Counted from the stretch's first letter, positions 44,591 to 54,370 are shown. The stretch: 64,000 bases of DNA from MVRE01 sp015660965 (GCA_050015095.1 JBEKCC010000001.1:186001-250000), one strand, 5' to 3'. Translations and numbers: made by a program. The notes: generated by a model not told the origin, from the sequence alone.

Positions 44591-45763
44591 ATGGATGTTG
44601 CCGATATTTGTTCTAATCTAATAAAGATCCGCAGTGAGAACCCCCCAGGAAAAACGCACGATATAATCGAATACATTTGCTCAATGCTTGAAAATTGGGG
44701 CGTTCGATCTATTATCACGGAAAAAGAACCTGGCAAGTGTAACCTAGTAACTGAACAGACACAGAATAAGATCCTTTTTTGCGGTCATGTAGATGTTGTG
44801 CCTGCAATGGATGAGGGATGGACTGTAACACCATTTTCTGGTACCGTAAAAGACGGTTCGGTATTTGGTAGAGGAGCAACTGATATGAAAGGTGGTTGTG
44901 CCGCTATTCTTGCTGCCTGCAATGCTTTCATTCAAGCTAATCATGAACTACCAGTTCAGCTGGCCTTTGTTTGCGATGAAGAGACTGGCGGGGATGCAGG
45001 TATACAACATCTCATAGAGAAGCATCTAATCGATCCCTGTGACTGTCTGATCGCAGAACCGACACCAATACACCATCCCAATATTGGACAAAAAGGTCTT
45101 ATCCGGCTAGAACTTGAATTCAATGGAACGCCGGGTCACGGATCACTGTATCCCGCTGTAGGTATTAATGCAATAATGGAGGCATTATCACTAATCGAAT
45201 ATGTGAAAGAATTGAACCTACAAAACTACCCAGTTACCGAAGATCTTCAACAGATTATTTCTGTATCCTCTCAAGTTTTAGAAAAGGAATTTAATGTCGA
45301 TAAAGTGTCTGATGTCTTGACGAAATTGATGTTTAATCCTGGTGTTATAAGAGGGGGAGAGAAATCCAATATTGTCGCTCAACGCTGTGAACTTGAACTT
45401 GAGCTTCGTATTCCATGGGGATGCAATATTCCCACCTTGCTGGAAGGGATTAGATCGCATTCGCCTCATGGGAGAATCATTGAACAAACCATCCACGAAC
45501 CATCAATTACAGATCCCAGATGCCGGCTTGTTATGATGACATGCCAAGCTGTAGAACAGGTTTATGGAGGCGACGTTTCCCCAATAGTGCAATGGGCTGC
45601 GAGTGATGCACGTCATCTTAGAGCAGCTGGATTCAATGTTATTGAGTATGGACCCGGTGAGATGCGGTATCTACATGCATTAAACGAACATGTGAAGATA
45701 GAGTCGTTGAAAAAGGCATCACTGATTTATTATAATATTATGCAAGCGAGTCGGGACAATTAA
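44591..45763 (+). CDS. M20 family deacylase (succinyl-diaminopimelate desuccinylase / acetylornithine deacetylase)
   Basis: A 390-residue M20 metallopeptidase. The Zn motifs are CGHVDVVPAM (HxD), GRGATDMKGGCAA (D) and CDEETGGDAG (EE), and a dimerisation domain lies in the middle (LELEFNGTPGHGSLYP). It could release lysine precursor (DapE), or ornithine (ArgE). Sequence motifs alone do not decide; the dap genes lie 5 kb away on the other strand. AGGAG precedes the ATG. Confidence 0.85.
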   Translation: MDVADICSNLIKIRSENPPGKTHDIIEYICSMLENWGVRSIITEKEPGKCNLVTEQTQNKILFCGHVDVVPAMDEGWTVTPFSGTVKDGSVFGRGATDMKGGCAAILAACNAFIQANHELPVQLAFVCDEETGGDAGIQHLIEKHLIDPCDCLIAEPTPIHHPNIGQKGLIRLELEFNGTPGHGSLYPAVGINAIMEALSLIEYVKELNLQNYPVTEDLQQIISVSSQVLEKEFNVDKVSDVLTKLMFNPGVIRGGEKSNIVAQRCELELELRIPWGCNIPTLLEGIRSHSPHGRIIEQTIHEPSITDPRCRLVMMTCQAVEQVYGGDVSPIVQWAASDARHLRAAGFNVIEYGPGEMRYLHALNEHVKIESLKKASLIYYNIMQASRDN

Positions 45764-45793
45764 TAATTAATTCTAGTAATTAAAAATTTTAGA

Positions 45794-46792
45794 TTATTGT
45801 CTCCGCATTCGAAGAACAATAAAAGCTACACAAAACAGACACACAATCGTTATCCATGCCGGAAGCGGAGAATATGTGGTTTTGATTGGAATTGAAGTTT
45901 CAGTTTGTATAGGAATTGTAACAATTTCTGTAGTTTGTGCAGGTTGAATCGTTGTTATTGTTATTGTGGTTTCTGTTGTTACAGGAACTAACGTAGGTGG
46001 TGTTATTGCAGACACTGGTCTTAACGTTGGTGTAGGTGTGCCTATTAGGTACACTTGTCCATGATTGATCGCAAGATCGATATTCTTCTTGGCATCTGTA
46101 TAATTAGGATCAAGACTTGTTGCAGTTTTGAAGCAATCGAGTGCGTCCTGATATTGTCCAAGCTGGAGTAGTGCCTCTCCTTTGTAGTTCCAAACTGTTG
46201 CATTTTTTATGGTGATTTGAGTGCAACGGTTAAATGCATCAAGTGCCTCTTGTGGTTTACCAATCTCTAGCAGTACCCGCCCTTTCTCATACCAAGGTAT
46301 TAAGTTGAAGGGATCGAGCTGTCCGCATTTATCAAAATCGACAATTGCTTGATCGGTTTTGTTCAGATTCTCGTATGCGATGCCCTGATTACAATATGCA
46401 TCTGGAAGGTTTGACTGAACCGTAAATAATTCATTATAGGCTGTAACCGTTTCATTATATCTCTGAAGATTGAATAATGCGAAGGCTTTCGCATTCAAGG
46501 CACGACCATCCTGTTTAATTGCAAGTGCTAATTCAGAAACATTTAGCGCACCTGAAAAATTCCCCATCTGATTGAGGGCATATGCTTTTCCTGAAAATGC
46601 TGGTTCAAACTGTGGGTTAATTGAGATCGCAATATTGTAATAACTGATTGCATCGCTGTATTGCCCAATTTTTACCGCATTCTCCCCTCTCATATACCAA
46701 TCATTTTCATCATCCGCTTTCACGAGAGGGGCAATCAAAATAATAGTAAATCCAATTATGAGAAGAAATTTTACAACGATCCACTTATCCAT
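45794..46792 (-). CDS. TPR-repeat surface protein with SPLP C-terminal anchor
   Basis: A 332-residue protein. N-terminal signal peptide (KWIVVKFLLIIGFTIILIAP...), then about six TPR motifs over residues 28-245 (for example YSDAISYYNIAISINP, QEALDAFNRC, YQDALDCFKTATSLDP). A Thr/Pro/Ile-rich linker (residues about 255-305) leads to TYSPLPAW, a hydrophobic span and RMRRQ. TPRs mediate protein contacts, so this is an extracellular scaffold anchored in the envelope. It faces the deacylase gene. Confidence 0.85.
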   Translation of the reverse strand: MDKWIVVKFLLIIGFTIILIAPLVKADDENDWYMRGENAVKIGQYSDAISYYNIAISINPQFEPAFSGKAYALNQMGNFSGALNVSELALAIKQDGRALNAKAFALFNLQRYNETVTAYNELFTVQSNLPDAYCNQGIAYENLNKTDQAIVDFDKCGQLDPFNLIPWYEKGRVLLEIGKPQEALDAFNRCTQITIKNATVWNYKGEALLQLGQYQDALDCFKTATSLDPNYTDAKKNIDLAINHGQVYLIGTPTPTLRPVSAITPPTLVPVTTETTITITTIQPAQTTEIVTIPIQTETSIPIKTTYSPLPAWITIVCLFCVAFIVLRMRRQ

Positions 46793-46857
46793 GCACGAAT
46801 TTTACCGTTATTAGACATCAATCTATTGATATTCCGTCATACACAATTTGGGAATCA

Positions 46858-47934
46858 TTAATTCGGACAGTTGTATCTACTTATCGTAAAAGTGACGGTT
46901 AACGCCATACAAGCAGTTACGCAGAATGCGATAAAAAAGGTCATTGAATCCGCAATTACACCTGCAAGGAAAGGAAGCAAGCTCATTCCAAGATAACTTG
47001 TGGTAGAGAAGAGACCCATTGTAATCCCTTGATTATCCTTAACTTTTGAAAGAAATGCCATTTGGGCGATCATAACAAATCCTGAAAGAGTTCCAATAAA
47101 GAAAAACCCAATCGGAGAAATGAATGTGAGCATAACACTTCCTGCCATAATTGCAGCTGCAATTTGAATGGTTATTATTGGATCTGGATTGATTCGTGAA
47201 ATAGTGATTACCCCCATAATTGTTGCAATACTCATACCCGCGATCAAATTTCCGACAATATCTGGAGATGCACCAGAAAACTTAGGGTAAAGTGACGTTA
47301 CAACCCCTGTTATCCCAATAAGGACCAAAGAGGAGTACCAAAGCCAGCGGTAGTCATATATCAGTGATTTTACTATGGCGAGAGTATTCGGTTCTGGAGT
47401 TGCGGGTGAACTCATCATAAAAATACTTAGCAAAATCGAAAGAAGTGTCATAATCGTAAAAAGAAGAATCCCTCCTGTAGAGGTATGGAACTGGACTGCA
47501 AGGTTACCTCCTAAAATAAGTCCTAATACAAGCCCAAGATTGAGAGCTGCCATAAAATATCCGCTCATTTTTGCATGATCAGGAAGTGAATTGACATGAG
47601 CCATCGCTGCTGCCACAAAGAGCCCAGCACCGATGCCTTCTAAGCAGCGAGCACCAATCACAATTATAGCTGGAGAGAGAACTGTGAGAAGTAAACCGCT
47701 AATAATGGTGATTCCCAATCCAAATCGAATTACGGGTAATCTCCCATATTTATCCGAAAGCAACCCACCTAGTAGAGTCGTTAGAAAAGCTCCAAGAAAA
47801 TAGGCTGAGTAAATCGCACTTTGTAAAGTAGAACTTGTCGCATAAACCGGGAGTATAGGGACAATGGCATTTGAGAGAGCCATTATAGAAAATATACTTA
47901 AACAAATCGATAGACGATCCCACATGGTAACCAA
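46858..47934 (-). CDS. Major facilitator superfamily transporter
   Basis: A 358-residue protein with about eleven hydrophobic segments. The loop 2-3 signature reads GGLLSDKYGRLPVIRFG (MFS motif A). It is a little shorter than the usual ~400. Substrate is unknown; the resemblance is to drug-efflux and sugar types. Its start lies 1 nt after the aCPSF1 stop, so it is read with psmB and aCPSF1. Confidence 0.85.
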   Translation of the reverse strand: MVTMWDRLSICLSIFSIMALSNAIVPILPVYATSSTLQSAIYSAYFLGAFLTTLLGGLLSDKYGRLPVIRFGLGITIISGLLLTVLSPAIIVIGARCLEGIGAGLFVAAAMAHVNSLPDHAKMSGYFMAALNLGLVLGLILGGNLAVQFHTSTGGILLFTIMTLLSILLSIFMMSSPATPEPNTLAIVKSLIYDYRWLWYSSLVLIGITGVVTSLYPKFSGASPDIVGNLIAGMSIATIMGVITISRINPDPIITIQIAAAIMAGSVMLTFISPIGFFFIGTLSGFVMIAQMAFLSKVKDNQGITMGLFSTTSYLGMSLLPFLAGVIADSMTFFIAFCVTACMALTVTFTISRYNCPN

Positions 47935-47935
47935 T

Positions 47936-49855
47936 TCAAACCATACGGTATGTCTCTAGATTCATTGGAGAGTGAGTTTCAATATGATAACGTTTGTAGA
48001 TTGAGCTTGCAAGATCAATTGTGTTGTTTTCATCGCCATGAATGCAAAAAATTTTTTCTGGTTTTGGTTGAATCTGTCCAACAAAATTCATCAACTGTCG
48101 GCGATCTGAATGCCCGGAAAAGCCATCGACAGTAACAATTTCAAGATTGATCATAATAGTACCTTTTCTACCCATAGGCACTTCACGCCAACCCTTTTGG
48201 ATTCGACGTCCCTGTGTCCCTTCTGCTTGGTATCCTACAAAGACAAGTGCATTCTTTGAATCCTGTGCAAGATTGTTAAGATAATCCATTACCGGACCGC
48301 CATTGAGCATTCCACTTGTTGTAATGATAACGCAGGGATCACCCCCAATTACTTTCTCCCGTAGCTCAGCAGAATCAACCTGCTGGAAACATTCTGCAAG
48401 GAAGGGGTTCATGGATTCACGGAATATCTGATTCCTGAGGTCGTTGTTAAGGTATTCCGGATAAGTTGTATGGATTGCAGTAGCCTCACGGATCATGCCG
48501 TCCAAATAAATCTTCACCTTAGGTATCTTTTCAAGTCTCATTCCTTCTTCTAAAGCAAGCATAACTTCCTGTGAACGCCCAACAGCAAATGCAGGAATAA
48601 TAACTTTACCACCGCGGGAAAGAACAGTGTTTATAGTCTCGTAAAGCTTGGTTTCGGCATCCGATCGTTGAGGTTGAAAATCGTTTGATCCACCATATGT
48701 ACTTTCCATGAATAAAGCTTCAAGTCGAGGGAATTGGCTGATAGCGGGGTTGAAAAGTCGACTTTTACTGTAGTTGAAGTCCCCAGTAAATGCAATATTG
48801 TACAAACCGTCACCAATGTGGAAATGAACGATTGCTGAACCTAAAATGTGACCTGCATTATGGAAAGTAACCTTTATATCCGGCGCTATATCAGTAACGC
48901 TACCATAATTGAGTGTAATAGAGTGTTTAATATACTCCTTCACCTCGTTTGAACTATACGGGATCTTGCGATCTTCCTTGTTGATAATATCGAGATAATC
49001 TAGCTGTAGCATTGCAGAGAGATCACGAGTCGGTGATGTCGAATAAACAGGACCTTCATATCCATATTTATAGAGAAGCGGTATAAGGGCACAATGATCA
49101 AGGTGTGCATGAGTGAGAACTACAGCATCAAGGGAAGAAAGCGGGTGAATTTCAGGGAGGTAAAGATATGGGGTCCCATTGGTGTTATCTGGTTTTTCAC
49201 CACAGTCAATCAGTATACGACTATCAGGAGTTGTAAGTAGAAATGCCGCCCGTCCAACCTCGCGACAACAGCCAAGCATGGTAACTCGAGCCCATTGATC
49301 TTTTTTCTGAGTATCCTTTCCATTCTCGTCTTTTATCGCAATATCCCGGTGGATACGCCGCCCAATTGTACGTAAGAATTGTTTTCGATCTTCATTCACT
49401 AATCGCAGATATTGTCTGATCTGTTTAACGGTAGTGCTTTCAATTGGAGGTGTCCGAACCACTTTTGGCGTCCATCCGATATGCTTGGTGATTTCCCGAA
49501 GTGTTGCACCGTTTTTACCGATTACAACTCCAGGTTTCTCGGCTTCAATTAACACTTCACCGGTGTCTGCATCAAAAAAAATATCAGTTATACCGGCTGT
49601 TTCGGGGACAACAGTTCTTATTTCTAAGATTGCTTTTTCAGGATCTTCAAGTATTGTTGGTCGCACAACAATGCGTTTACGAAGATCACGGGCAAGAACT
49701 CTAATTAGATCAGCTTCGTCGGCAAAGCGTTTCGGGTCATCCGTATAGATAACAAGTTCCGGACCCTCAAACTCTACCTGTGAAATCGTGATACCGCGAG
49801 GGATCTTTTCGTTGATCTTATCTTTAAGCTCTTTTAACCGTTCTTCAATAAGCAT
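47936..49855 (-). CDS. Archaeal CPSF1-type ribonuclease (beta-CASP, KH domains)
   Basis: A 639-residue aCPSF1. Two N-terminal KH domains (about 1-140, with GVVIGKNGATLREITKHIGW in the second), a metallo-beta-lactamase domain with THAHLDHC, and a beta-CASP insert with IIPAFAVGRSQEVMLAL; GFSGHSDRRQL and IHGDENN complete the zinc site. It cleaves RNA and terminates transcription genome-wide at T-tracts in methanogens. It lies 23 bp downstream of psmB, a conserved pairing. Confidence 0.95.
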   Translation of the reverse strand: MLIEERLKELKDKINEKIPRGITISQVEFEGPELVIYTDDPKRFADEADLIRVLARDLRKRIVVRPTILEDPEKAILEIRTVVPETAGITDIFFDADTGEVLIEAEKPGVVIGKNGATLREITKHIGWTPKVVRTPPIESTTVKQIRQYLRLVNEDRKQFLRTIGRRIHRDIAIKDENGKDTQKKDQWARVTMLGCCREVGRAAFLLTTPDSRILIDCGEKPDNTNGTPYLYLPEIHPLSSLDAVVLTHAHLDHCALIPLLYKYGYEGPVYSTSPTRDLSAMLQLDYLDIINKEDRKIPYSSNEVKEYIKHSITLNYGSVTDIAPDIKVTFHNAGHILGSAIVHFHIGDGLYNIAFTGDFNYSKSRLFNPAISQFPRLEALFMESTYGGSNDFQPQRSDAETKLYETINTVLSRGGKVIIPAFAVGRSQEVMLALEEGMRLEKIPKVKIYLDGMIREATAIHTTYPEYLNNDLRNQIFRESMNPFLAECFQQVDSAELREKVIGGDPCVIITTSGMLNGGPVMDYLNNLAQDSKNALVFVGYQAEGTQGRRIQKGWREVPMGRKGTIMINLEIVTVDGFSGHSDRRQLMNFVGQIQPKPEKIFCIHGDENNTIDLASSIYKRYHIETHSPMNLETYRMV

Positions 49856-49878
49856 AGAGTAAACGTCCTAAAAAAAAG

Positions 49879-50520
49879 TTATATGTGAGTCTTGGCGAGG
49901 TATTGTTTGAGTTTGTCCTCCCCTAATTCTTGATATTTATCTTTTGTGATCACTACAACATGGATCCCTTCACCAGATCCAGCATCACGTTTCATCGCGG
50001 CTATTAATCCTCGGATTGTAAGATCAATCGCTTCATCTTCTTTCAAACCTGTTTTGAATCTATCTTCAAGCACACCGTATGCCATTGGGGATCCAGAACC
50101 AGTTGAAACTATTTCCTCTTCCTTCGTTGATCCACCGAGTGCATCAACAGAATAAACGCTCGGTCCGTGTTCGTCCACACCGCCAACTAGTAACTGGACA
50201 TAATATGGGAAATAACGATTCTGGTTTAGGTAATTAGAGAGTAACGTTGCAGCAGCACCGACGGTGATTGGACGCCCTCTTCGGATTTGGTACAGACTAC
50301 ATTCCACAGTAAGAATTCTGGCAATTTGTTGGGCATCGCCAACGCCACCCGCTGTTGTCATACCAATCCGATCAGCGACTTGGTAAACTTTCTTTGCTTT
50401 TTTACTTGCAATCATGAAACCCATTGTTGCCCGCTTCTCAGTAGCGAGGATAACGCCATCTAAGAAGACTAGCCCAATGGTTGTCGTTCCCTTCATAGAA
50501 TCCTGGTACTGTTCAGGCAT
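49879..50520 (-). CDS. psmB: Proteasome beta subunit
   Basis: A 213-residue beta subunit. An 11-residue propeptide ending MKG is followed by TTTIGLVF, so Thr12 becomes the N-terminal nucleophile. GVILATEKRATMG, TAGGVGDAQQIA and STGSGSPMAYGVLE are the family core, with the catalytic Lys in EKR. It forms the inner rings of the 20S proteasome. First gene of psmB-aCPSF1-MFS. Confidence 0.97.
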   Translation of the reverse strand: MPEQYQDSMKGTTTIGLVFLDGVILATEKRATMGFMIASKKAKKVYQVADRIGMTTAGGVGDAQQIARILTVECSLYQIRRGRPITVGAAATLLSNYLNQNRYFPYYVQLLVGGVDEHGPSVYSVDALGGSTKEEEIVSTGSGSPMAYGVLEDRFKTGLKEDEAIDLTIRGLIAAMKRDAGSGEGIHVVVITKDKYQELGEDKLKQYLAKTHI

Positions 50521-50605
50521 GTTGATTCCTCAAAAAATTAATAAACGCTGAAAATTATCTAAAAGCGCTTTATTAATAACACGACATTAAGAAATTTAAA
50601 GGTTT

Positions 50606-51451
50606 TTATTCTGCCGATTCGCAGAGCACTCGTAAAAGTTCACGATCATAGAGCATAGCAACTAATCGCTTGTCCCCATTTATAACGGGTAATTGATCGA
50701 CACGAGCTCTACGCATTTTTAATGCACACTCACTCACTTCTGCATTTTGTGGTACTGCAATCACATTTTTTACCATTGCAGTTTTAACGGGTCGGTCTGG
50801 TAACTGCACTTTTGAAATGCTATAACTTAATGTATGCATATCACGGATACTTTCCCAAGTCCATTCATCATCATCCGTGCCATTAGAAAAATCGCTTACG
50901 CCAACAGAATCCTCAATAATGGAATTACGGATCAGGTCTCGCTCCGAAATAATCCCTTGAAGTCGACTTTCAGAATCCAGAATAGGAATTGCATCTACAC
51001 CTGAAATTTGCATCACACGCCCTACGAGCGGCAATGGTGTTTCTTCCCAAAGTGCAAATGTTTGACTGACGTATTTATCTTTAATTTCTTCTTTGATCTT
51101 TATTTGCGCAATCGCATGGATGAGATCCGCAACTGAAAGCAATCCTACTAATTTATTTTTCTCAACAACAGGAAGACGCCTTATCTTTTTGGAGATCATT
51201 AAACGGGCAGCTTCACGTATTTCGGCATCAGGTTCGATTGTAAAAGGTTTCGTTGTCATTAAGAGTCCGAGCTGTGTTTCTTCAGGTTTTCGAAGCAAGT
51301 CCTTTCGCGTAATAATTCCAATAAGTTTCTTACTCTTAATTACTGGAACACCGGATATTCCTGTCCGTTTCAAAATTTTTAAAACATCGTCACGATTTCC
51401 GGGAATATCGACGTGAACGACATCGGATGTCATATAGTCTTTTACTAACAT
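50606..51451 (-). CDS. Four-CBS-domain protein
   Basis: A 281-residue protein with four CBS motifs (two Bateman pairs): VKDYMTSDVVHVDIPGN, TTKPFTIEPDAEIREAARLM, FALWEETPLPLVGRVMQIS, VKTAMVKNVIAVPQNAEVSECA. Such modules bind adenine nucleotides or SAM and act as sensors. There is no fused enzyme domain. It lies 5 bp from the Usp gene upstream in the same direction, so they form an operon with the amidohydrolase. Confidence 0.92.
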   Translation of the reverse strand: MLVKDYMTSDVVHVDIPGNRDDVLKILKRTGISGVPVIKSKKLIGIITRKDLLRKPEETQLGLLMTTKPFTIEPDAEIREAARLMISKKIRRLPVVEKNKLVGLLSVADLIHAIAQIKIKEEIKDKYVSQTFALWEETPLPLVGRVMQISGVDAIPILDSESRLQGIISERDLIRNSIIEDSVGVSDFSNGTDDDEWTWESIRDMHTLSYSISKVQLPDRPVKTAMVKNVIAVPQNAEVSECALKMRRARVDQLPVINGDKRLVAMLYDRELLRVLCESAE

Positions 51452-51456
51452 ATCGG

Positions 51457-51891
51457 TTATAATCTCACCACCATAGTTGTGATCTTGCCATGTGTGACGA
51501 CATAATTACTGACACTCCCCAAAAGGAGACGATCGGTTTTGCTTTTTCCATGCGAGCCAACAACGATCAAATCTACCTTCTGACGTTCAGCAAGTGAAAT
51601 TATCTCATTACCAGCATGTCCCTGTTTGATGTGCGTTGTAAGTTGGATCCCCTTGTCTGTGGCAACCCTTTTTGCCTTTGCGAGTACCTCATTACCCTCC
51701 TTTTCGAGAGCACGATACATAATCTCAACTGTATTATCGGAAGGAAGGGACGAAAAAAGACCAGTTTCAACGACATAAATGGCAACTAGTTTGGCTTTAT
51801 GAAGCCCAGCCTCTTCGATAGCACACCCAAACGCGTGCTCACTAGCGTTCGAGCCGTCAATCGCGACAAGTATATTAGAGAACACAGGCAT
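51457..51891 (-). CDS. Universal stress protein
   Basis: A 144-residue UspA from ATG 51891 (MPVFSNILVAIDGS); an in-frame TTG at 51903 would add four residues. The ATP motif G-x2-G-x9-GS is complete (GSHGKSKTDRLLLGS). It lies next to the CBS protein, both nucleotide-binding sensors. Confidence 0.93.
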   Translation of the reverse strand: MPVFSNILVAIDGSNASEHAFGCAIEEAGLHKAKLVAIYVVETGLFSSLPSDNTVEIMYRALEKEGNEVLAKAKRVATDKGIQLTTHIKQGHAGNEIISLAERQKVDLIVVGSHGKSKTDRLLLGSVSNYVVTHGKITTMVVRL

Positions 51892-51923
51892 CACCCAGAA
51901 CAAACATGCCTGTTTTGTTGGAT

Positions 51924-52961
51924 TTATGAATTAAAAACGTTTGTCCCGATAATATTGGAATTTGCCCGTTTTACAATGCTTGCAACAGGATGTTGACTGA
52001 AGCGCAGATTTGAGAAACGAGGATTTATTAAAAAAAGGTTCGCGCGCGTACCTGTTTTAATAAAAAACGGTTCGCCCTTAATTGAAGATCCAGAGATTGC
52101 CATCTGTAACGTGATAATTGGATCGAGTCGATATATTGTGTGAACAAATGCCATTTCCGTAAACATGTCAGGTTCGACAAACATCACATTGTCAGTGCCT
52201 AAATATACCGTGCAACCTAAATTGAGCATTCTTTCTATAGGTGGATGAGCTTTTGATGAGGTTGCATCAAGAGTCCAATTTGATCGCGGACAAACAACTA
52301 TTGGTATCGAACGGTCTGCGCATTGCTTGAGTTGTTTATTAGTTGCATGTGTGGCATGGATAATAAAATTAGGATCATAAGCAAGCGCAGCATCAACATC
52401 CTTACTATCCATCTCACCAGCATGGAAAGCCACTTGTTTGCCATTTCGTTTTGCTTTAGCAACAATTCGATCGAGATCAGGAATATCTCGAACACTGCTC
52501 ACACCTAAGCCGTCGCTATCAATTTCACCACCGTCTCTTCCAAAAATTACACAACGAAAAGGTTGATTCGCAGCTGCTTCCCGTAACGCAATAACACCAT
52601 CAGATCCACCCTCACGAAAATCAACACACCCTGCCGTCCCATGATTTACCATATTCCCGATGCTTGTTTTCATACCTGTAACAATGTCCTTACGTGAGGC
52701 AGTAGCAAGAAGTCGATGTTTTAACCCATTTGGAGGTGTGACGAGTTCGACAAGATCGCCTTTGGTAGTATAATCCATTGCAATTGTATCCCCCAAATGC
52801 GTGTGAGCATTAAATAAAGCCGGGCAGATCCAAATATCAGGAGATTTATCAGTTTCTTCGATAGCGATTATGATGCCACGTTCGATTATAATATCGACCG
52901 ATCGTAGTGTAAGATCTTCCTCAATTAGAGCGTGCCCAGAAATCACCATTGGGCGTTCCAT
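51924..52961 (-). CDS. Amidohydrolase (adenosine/SAH-deaminase or chlorohydrolase-like)
   Basis: A 345-residue TIM-barrel amidohydrolase. Metal site motifs are ALFNAHTHLGDT (HxH), VAFHAGEMD, IIHATHAT and YLGTDNVMF (D). It resembles the MtaD/GuaD deaminase group acting on adenosine derivatives or guanine, but the substrate cannot be told. It is 345 residues, shorter than the ~430 of typical MtaD. The gene is upstream of Usp and divergent from Sec61-beta. Confidence 0.85.
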   Translation of the reverse strand: MERPMVISGHALIEEDLTLRSVDIIIERGIIIAIEETDKSPDIWICPALFNAHTHLGDTIAMDYTTKGDLVELVTPPNGLKHRLLATASRKDIVTGMKTSIGNMVNHGTAGCVDFREGGSDGVIALREAAANQPFRCVIFGRDGGEIDSDGLGVSSVRDIPDLDRIVAKAKRNGKQVAFHAGEMDSKDVDAALAYDPNFIIHATHATNKQLKQCADRSIPIVVCPRSNWTLDATSSKAHPPIERMLNLGCTVYLGTDNVMFVEPDMFTEMAFVHTIYRLDPIITLQMAISGSSIKGEPFFIKTGTRANLFLINPRFSNLRFSQHPVASIVKRANSNIIGTNVFNS

Positions 52962-53009
52962 GTGAACTCCTGACTCTCTTTTATATATCGAAAAATGAAA
53001 TAGATATGC

Positions 53010-53177
53010 ATGGCAAAGAAACAGGGAGGCCGGCTAATGTCATCTGCTGGTCTCGTGAACTATTATGATAGTGAAGACCGCCGTGCAGTCCATATCAATC
53101 CTATCGTTGTAATGGTGGTTGCAGCAGTGATTGGTATCATCATACTCATTCTAAATACAATTTATGCGCATTCATGA
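53010..53177 (+). CDS. Preprotein translocase subunit Sec61-beta (SecG)
   Basis: A 55-residue protein with the archaeal Sec61-beta pattern: MAKKQGGRLMSSAGLVNYYD, then EDRRAVHINP and a single C-terminal transmembrane span (VVMVVAAVIGIIILILN). It is a tail-anchored subunit of the SecYE translocon. It overlaps the end of cofE (opposite strand) by 16 bp. Confidence 0.93.
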   Translation: MAKKQGGRLMSSAGLVNYYDSEDRRAVHINPIVVMVVAAVIGIIILILNTIYAHS

Positions 53178-53923
53178 TCCAATTCTTTTTTCAATAATTT
53201 TCTGGTAATGTCTTCATCTTTTGTAAAGTATAGATTATCATGCCCAGTCCAAACCGGACAATTTCGGAAAATAGCTGCAGGTACACCGTTATTACTCTCT
53301 CCCATCACAAAGTTTGCAAACCCAGCAATCTCATCGACGACAGCTTCCTCAGTGATCTTGAGGACATGACCAAATAGATCTACGTCACCTCTAAAATCTC
53401 GAATTGCCTTCATCCCACTCCATCCAATTGCATTTCCAGTTTGCCCGCGCCGGAATGATCTCCCGCATGTGTCAGTAATAATCACACCAACATTTTTTCC
53501 AGAAATTTTTTTGATTTCTGATCGCAATCCATCTGCAGCCTTCATTGGATCTGGCGGGAGAAAGATTACCATACCATCTTCAATATTGCTCTGATCGACC
53601 CCAGCTCGAACTCCAATATGGCCAAATTGTAGTTCAGAAAGAATGAAAGGATGTTCCATGATGATGTCAGCCGAAGCATCAAGTATCACCTGAACAAAGC
53701 GCGGATCTTCACCATTAAGACGCGCAAGGCGCTCTGCCCGATCACTGGGAGAGATTGATTTAAGAGACTTTGTATAACCCTTTGATTTAGAGTAAATGGT
53801 TGACGCAATGCAGAGAATATCGCCATTTTGAAATATCTGATTTTTACAGATAAGTGATGCGATATTGTCACCCTTTTGAATGAGAGGGAGTCCGTGGATT
53901 CCGATTACGGTGATATGGTCCAT
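53162..53923 (-). CDS. cofE: Coenzyme F420:L-glutamate ligase
   Basis: A 253-residue CofE. It begins MDHITVIGIHGLPLIQKGDNI, the standard N-terminus. Motifs IIMEHPFIL, FLPPDPMKAADGL, VIITDTCGRSFRRGQTGNAIG follow. It adds glutamates to F420-0. The frame stays open for 114 more codons upstream, but that would overlap a plus-strand gene and lacks similarity, so the ATG at 53923 is used. Confidence 0.94.
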   Translation of the reverse strand: MDHITVIGIHGLPLIQKGDNIASLICKNQIFQNGDILCIASTIYSKSKGYTKSLKSISPSDRAERLARLNGEDPRFVQVILDASADIIMEHPFILSELQFGHIGVRAGVDQSNIEDGMVIFLPPDPMKAADGLRSEIKKISGKNVGVIITDTCGRSFRRGQTGNAIGWSGMKAIRDFRGDVDLFGHVLKITEEAVVDEIAGFANFVMGESNNGVPAAIFRNCPVWTGHDNLYFTKDEDITRKLLKKELDHECA

Positions 53924-54051
53924 AGCATCATGATATTCAGATATATATCTGATAAAGGTGTTTCGTTGTGAATCTGGAACATAGATATAAACACTTTTCA
54001 AAACAATTTTTTTAAAATTCTCATCGCAATCTATTGACCAGCGATATATTT

Positions 54052-54059
54052 TTATAATG
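54052..54059 (+). promoter_or_regulatory. TATA box of the DUF1922 gene (leaderless)
   Basis: TTTATAAT lies 24-31 bp upstream of the ATG at 54083, so transcription would start on or beside the start codon. It has no ribosome site, which agrees with a leaderless mRNA. Confidence 0.5.
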
Positions 54060-54082
54060 AAGTTACTGAATACCCTTTGACC

Positions 54083-54349
54083 ATGTACGTTATTGTCCGG
54101 TGCCCTGGATGCCGGACGTTCACTTATGTAGACCGGTACCAGCGCTGGAAACTCTGTCCTGTTTGCGGACAAGCTTACGAAGTGAATCGAGTACCCGCAT
54201 ATCTTGAGGTAGAAGATTATATCGAAGCCGAGCATATTGTGCGTCAGCTTGAGCAGTATCTTCACACAATGAAACGAAAAGATCTAACTCCTGAGGAAAT
54301 GGAAGACCTTCGCCGGCAGTACGCGATGTGGGTGCGAAAAAAGATATAA
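54083..54349 (+). CDS. DUF1922 zinc-ribbon protein
   Basis: An 88-residue protein. The N-terminal zinc ribbon is formed by VRCPGCRTFTYVD and LCPVCGQ (two CxxC); the C-terminal part is helical and charged (LEQYLHTMKRKDLTPEEMEDLRRQY). DUF1922-type proteins are archaeal with unknown role. The ATG at 54083 is chosen over an in-frame TTG at 54077. It is divergent from cofE. Confidence 0.82.
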   Translation: MYVIVRCPGCRTFTYVDRYQRWKLCPVCGQAYEVNRVPAYLEVEDYIEAEHIVRQLEQYLHTMKRKDLTPEEMEDLRRQYAMWVRKKI

Positions 54350-54370
54350 TCAAAAAACCTTTTTCAAAGT

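Noticed and set aside
53924..54265. 114-residue N-terminal extension of cofE
   Set aside because: Overlaps the opposite-strand DUF1922 gene and lacks CofE similarity; the family starts at the ATG at 53923.
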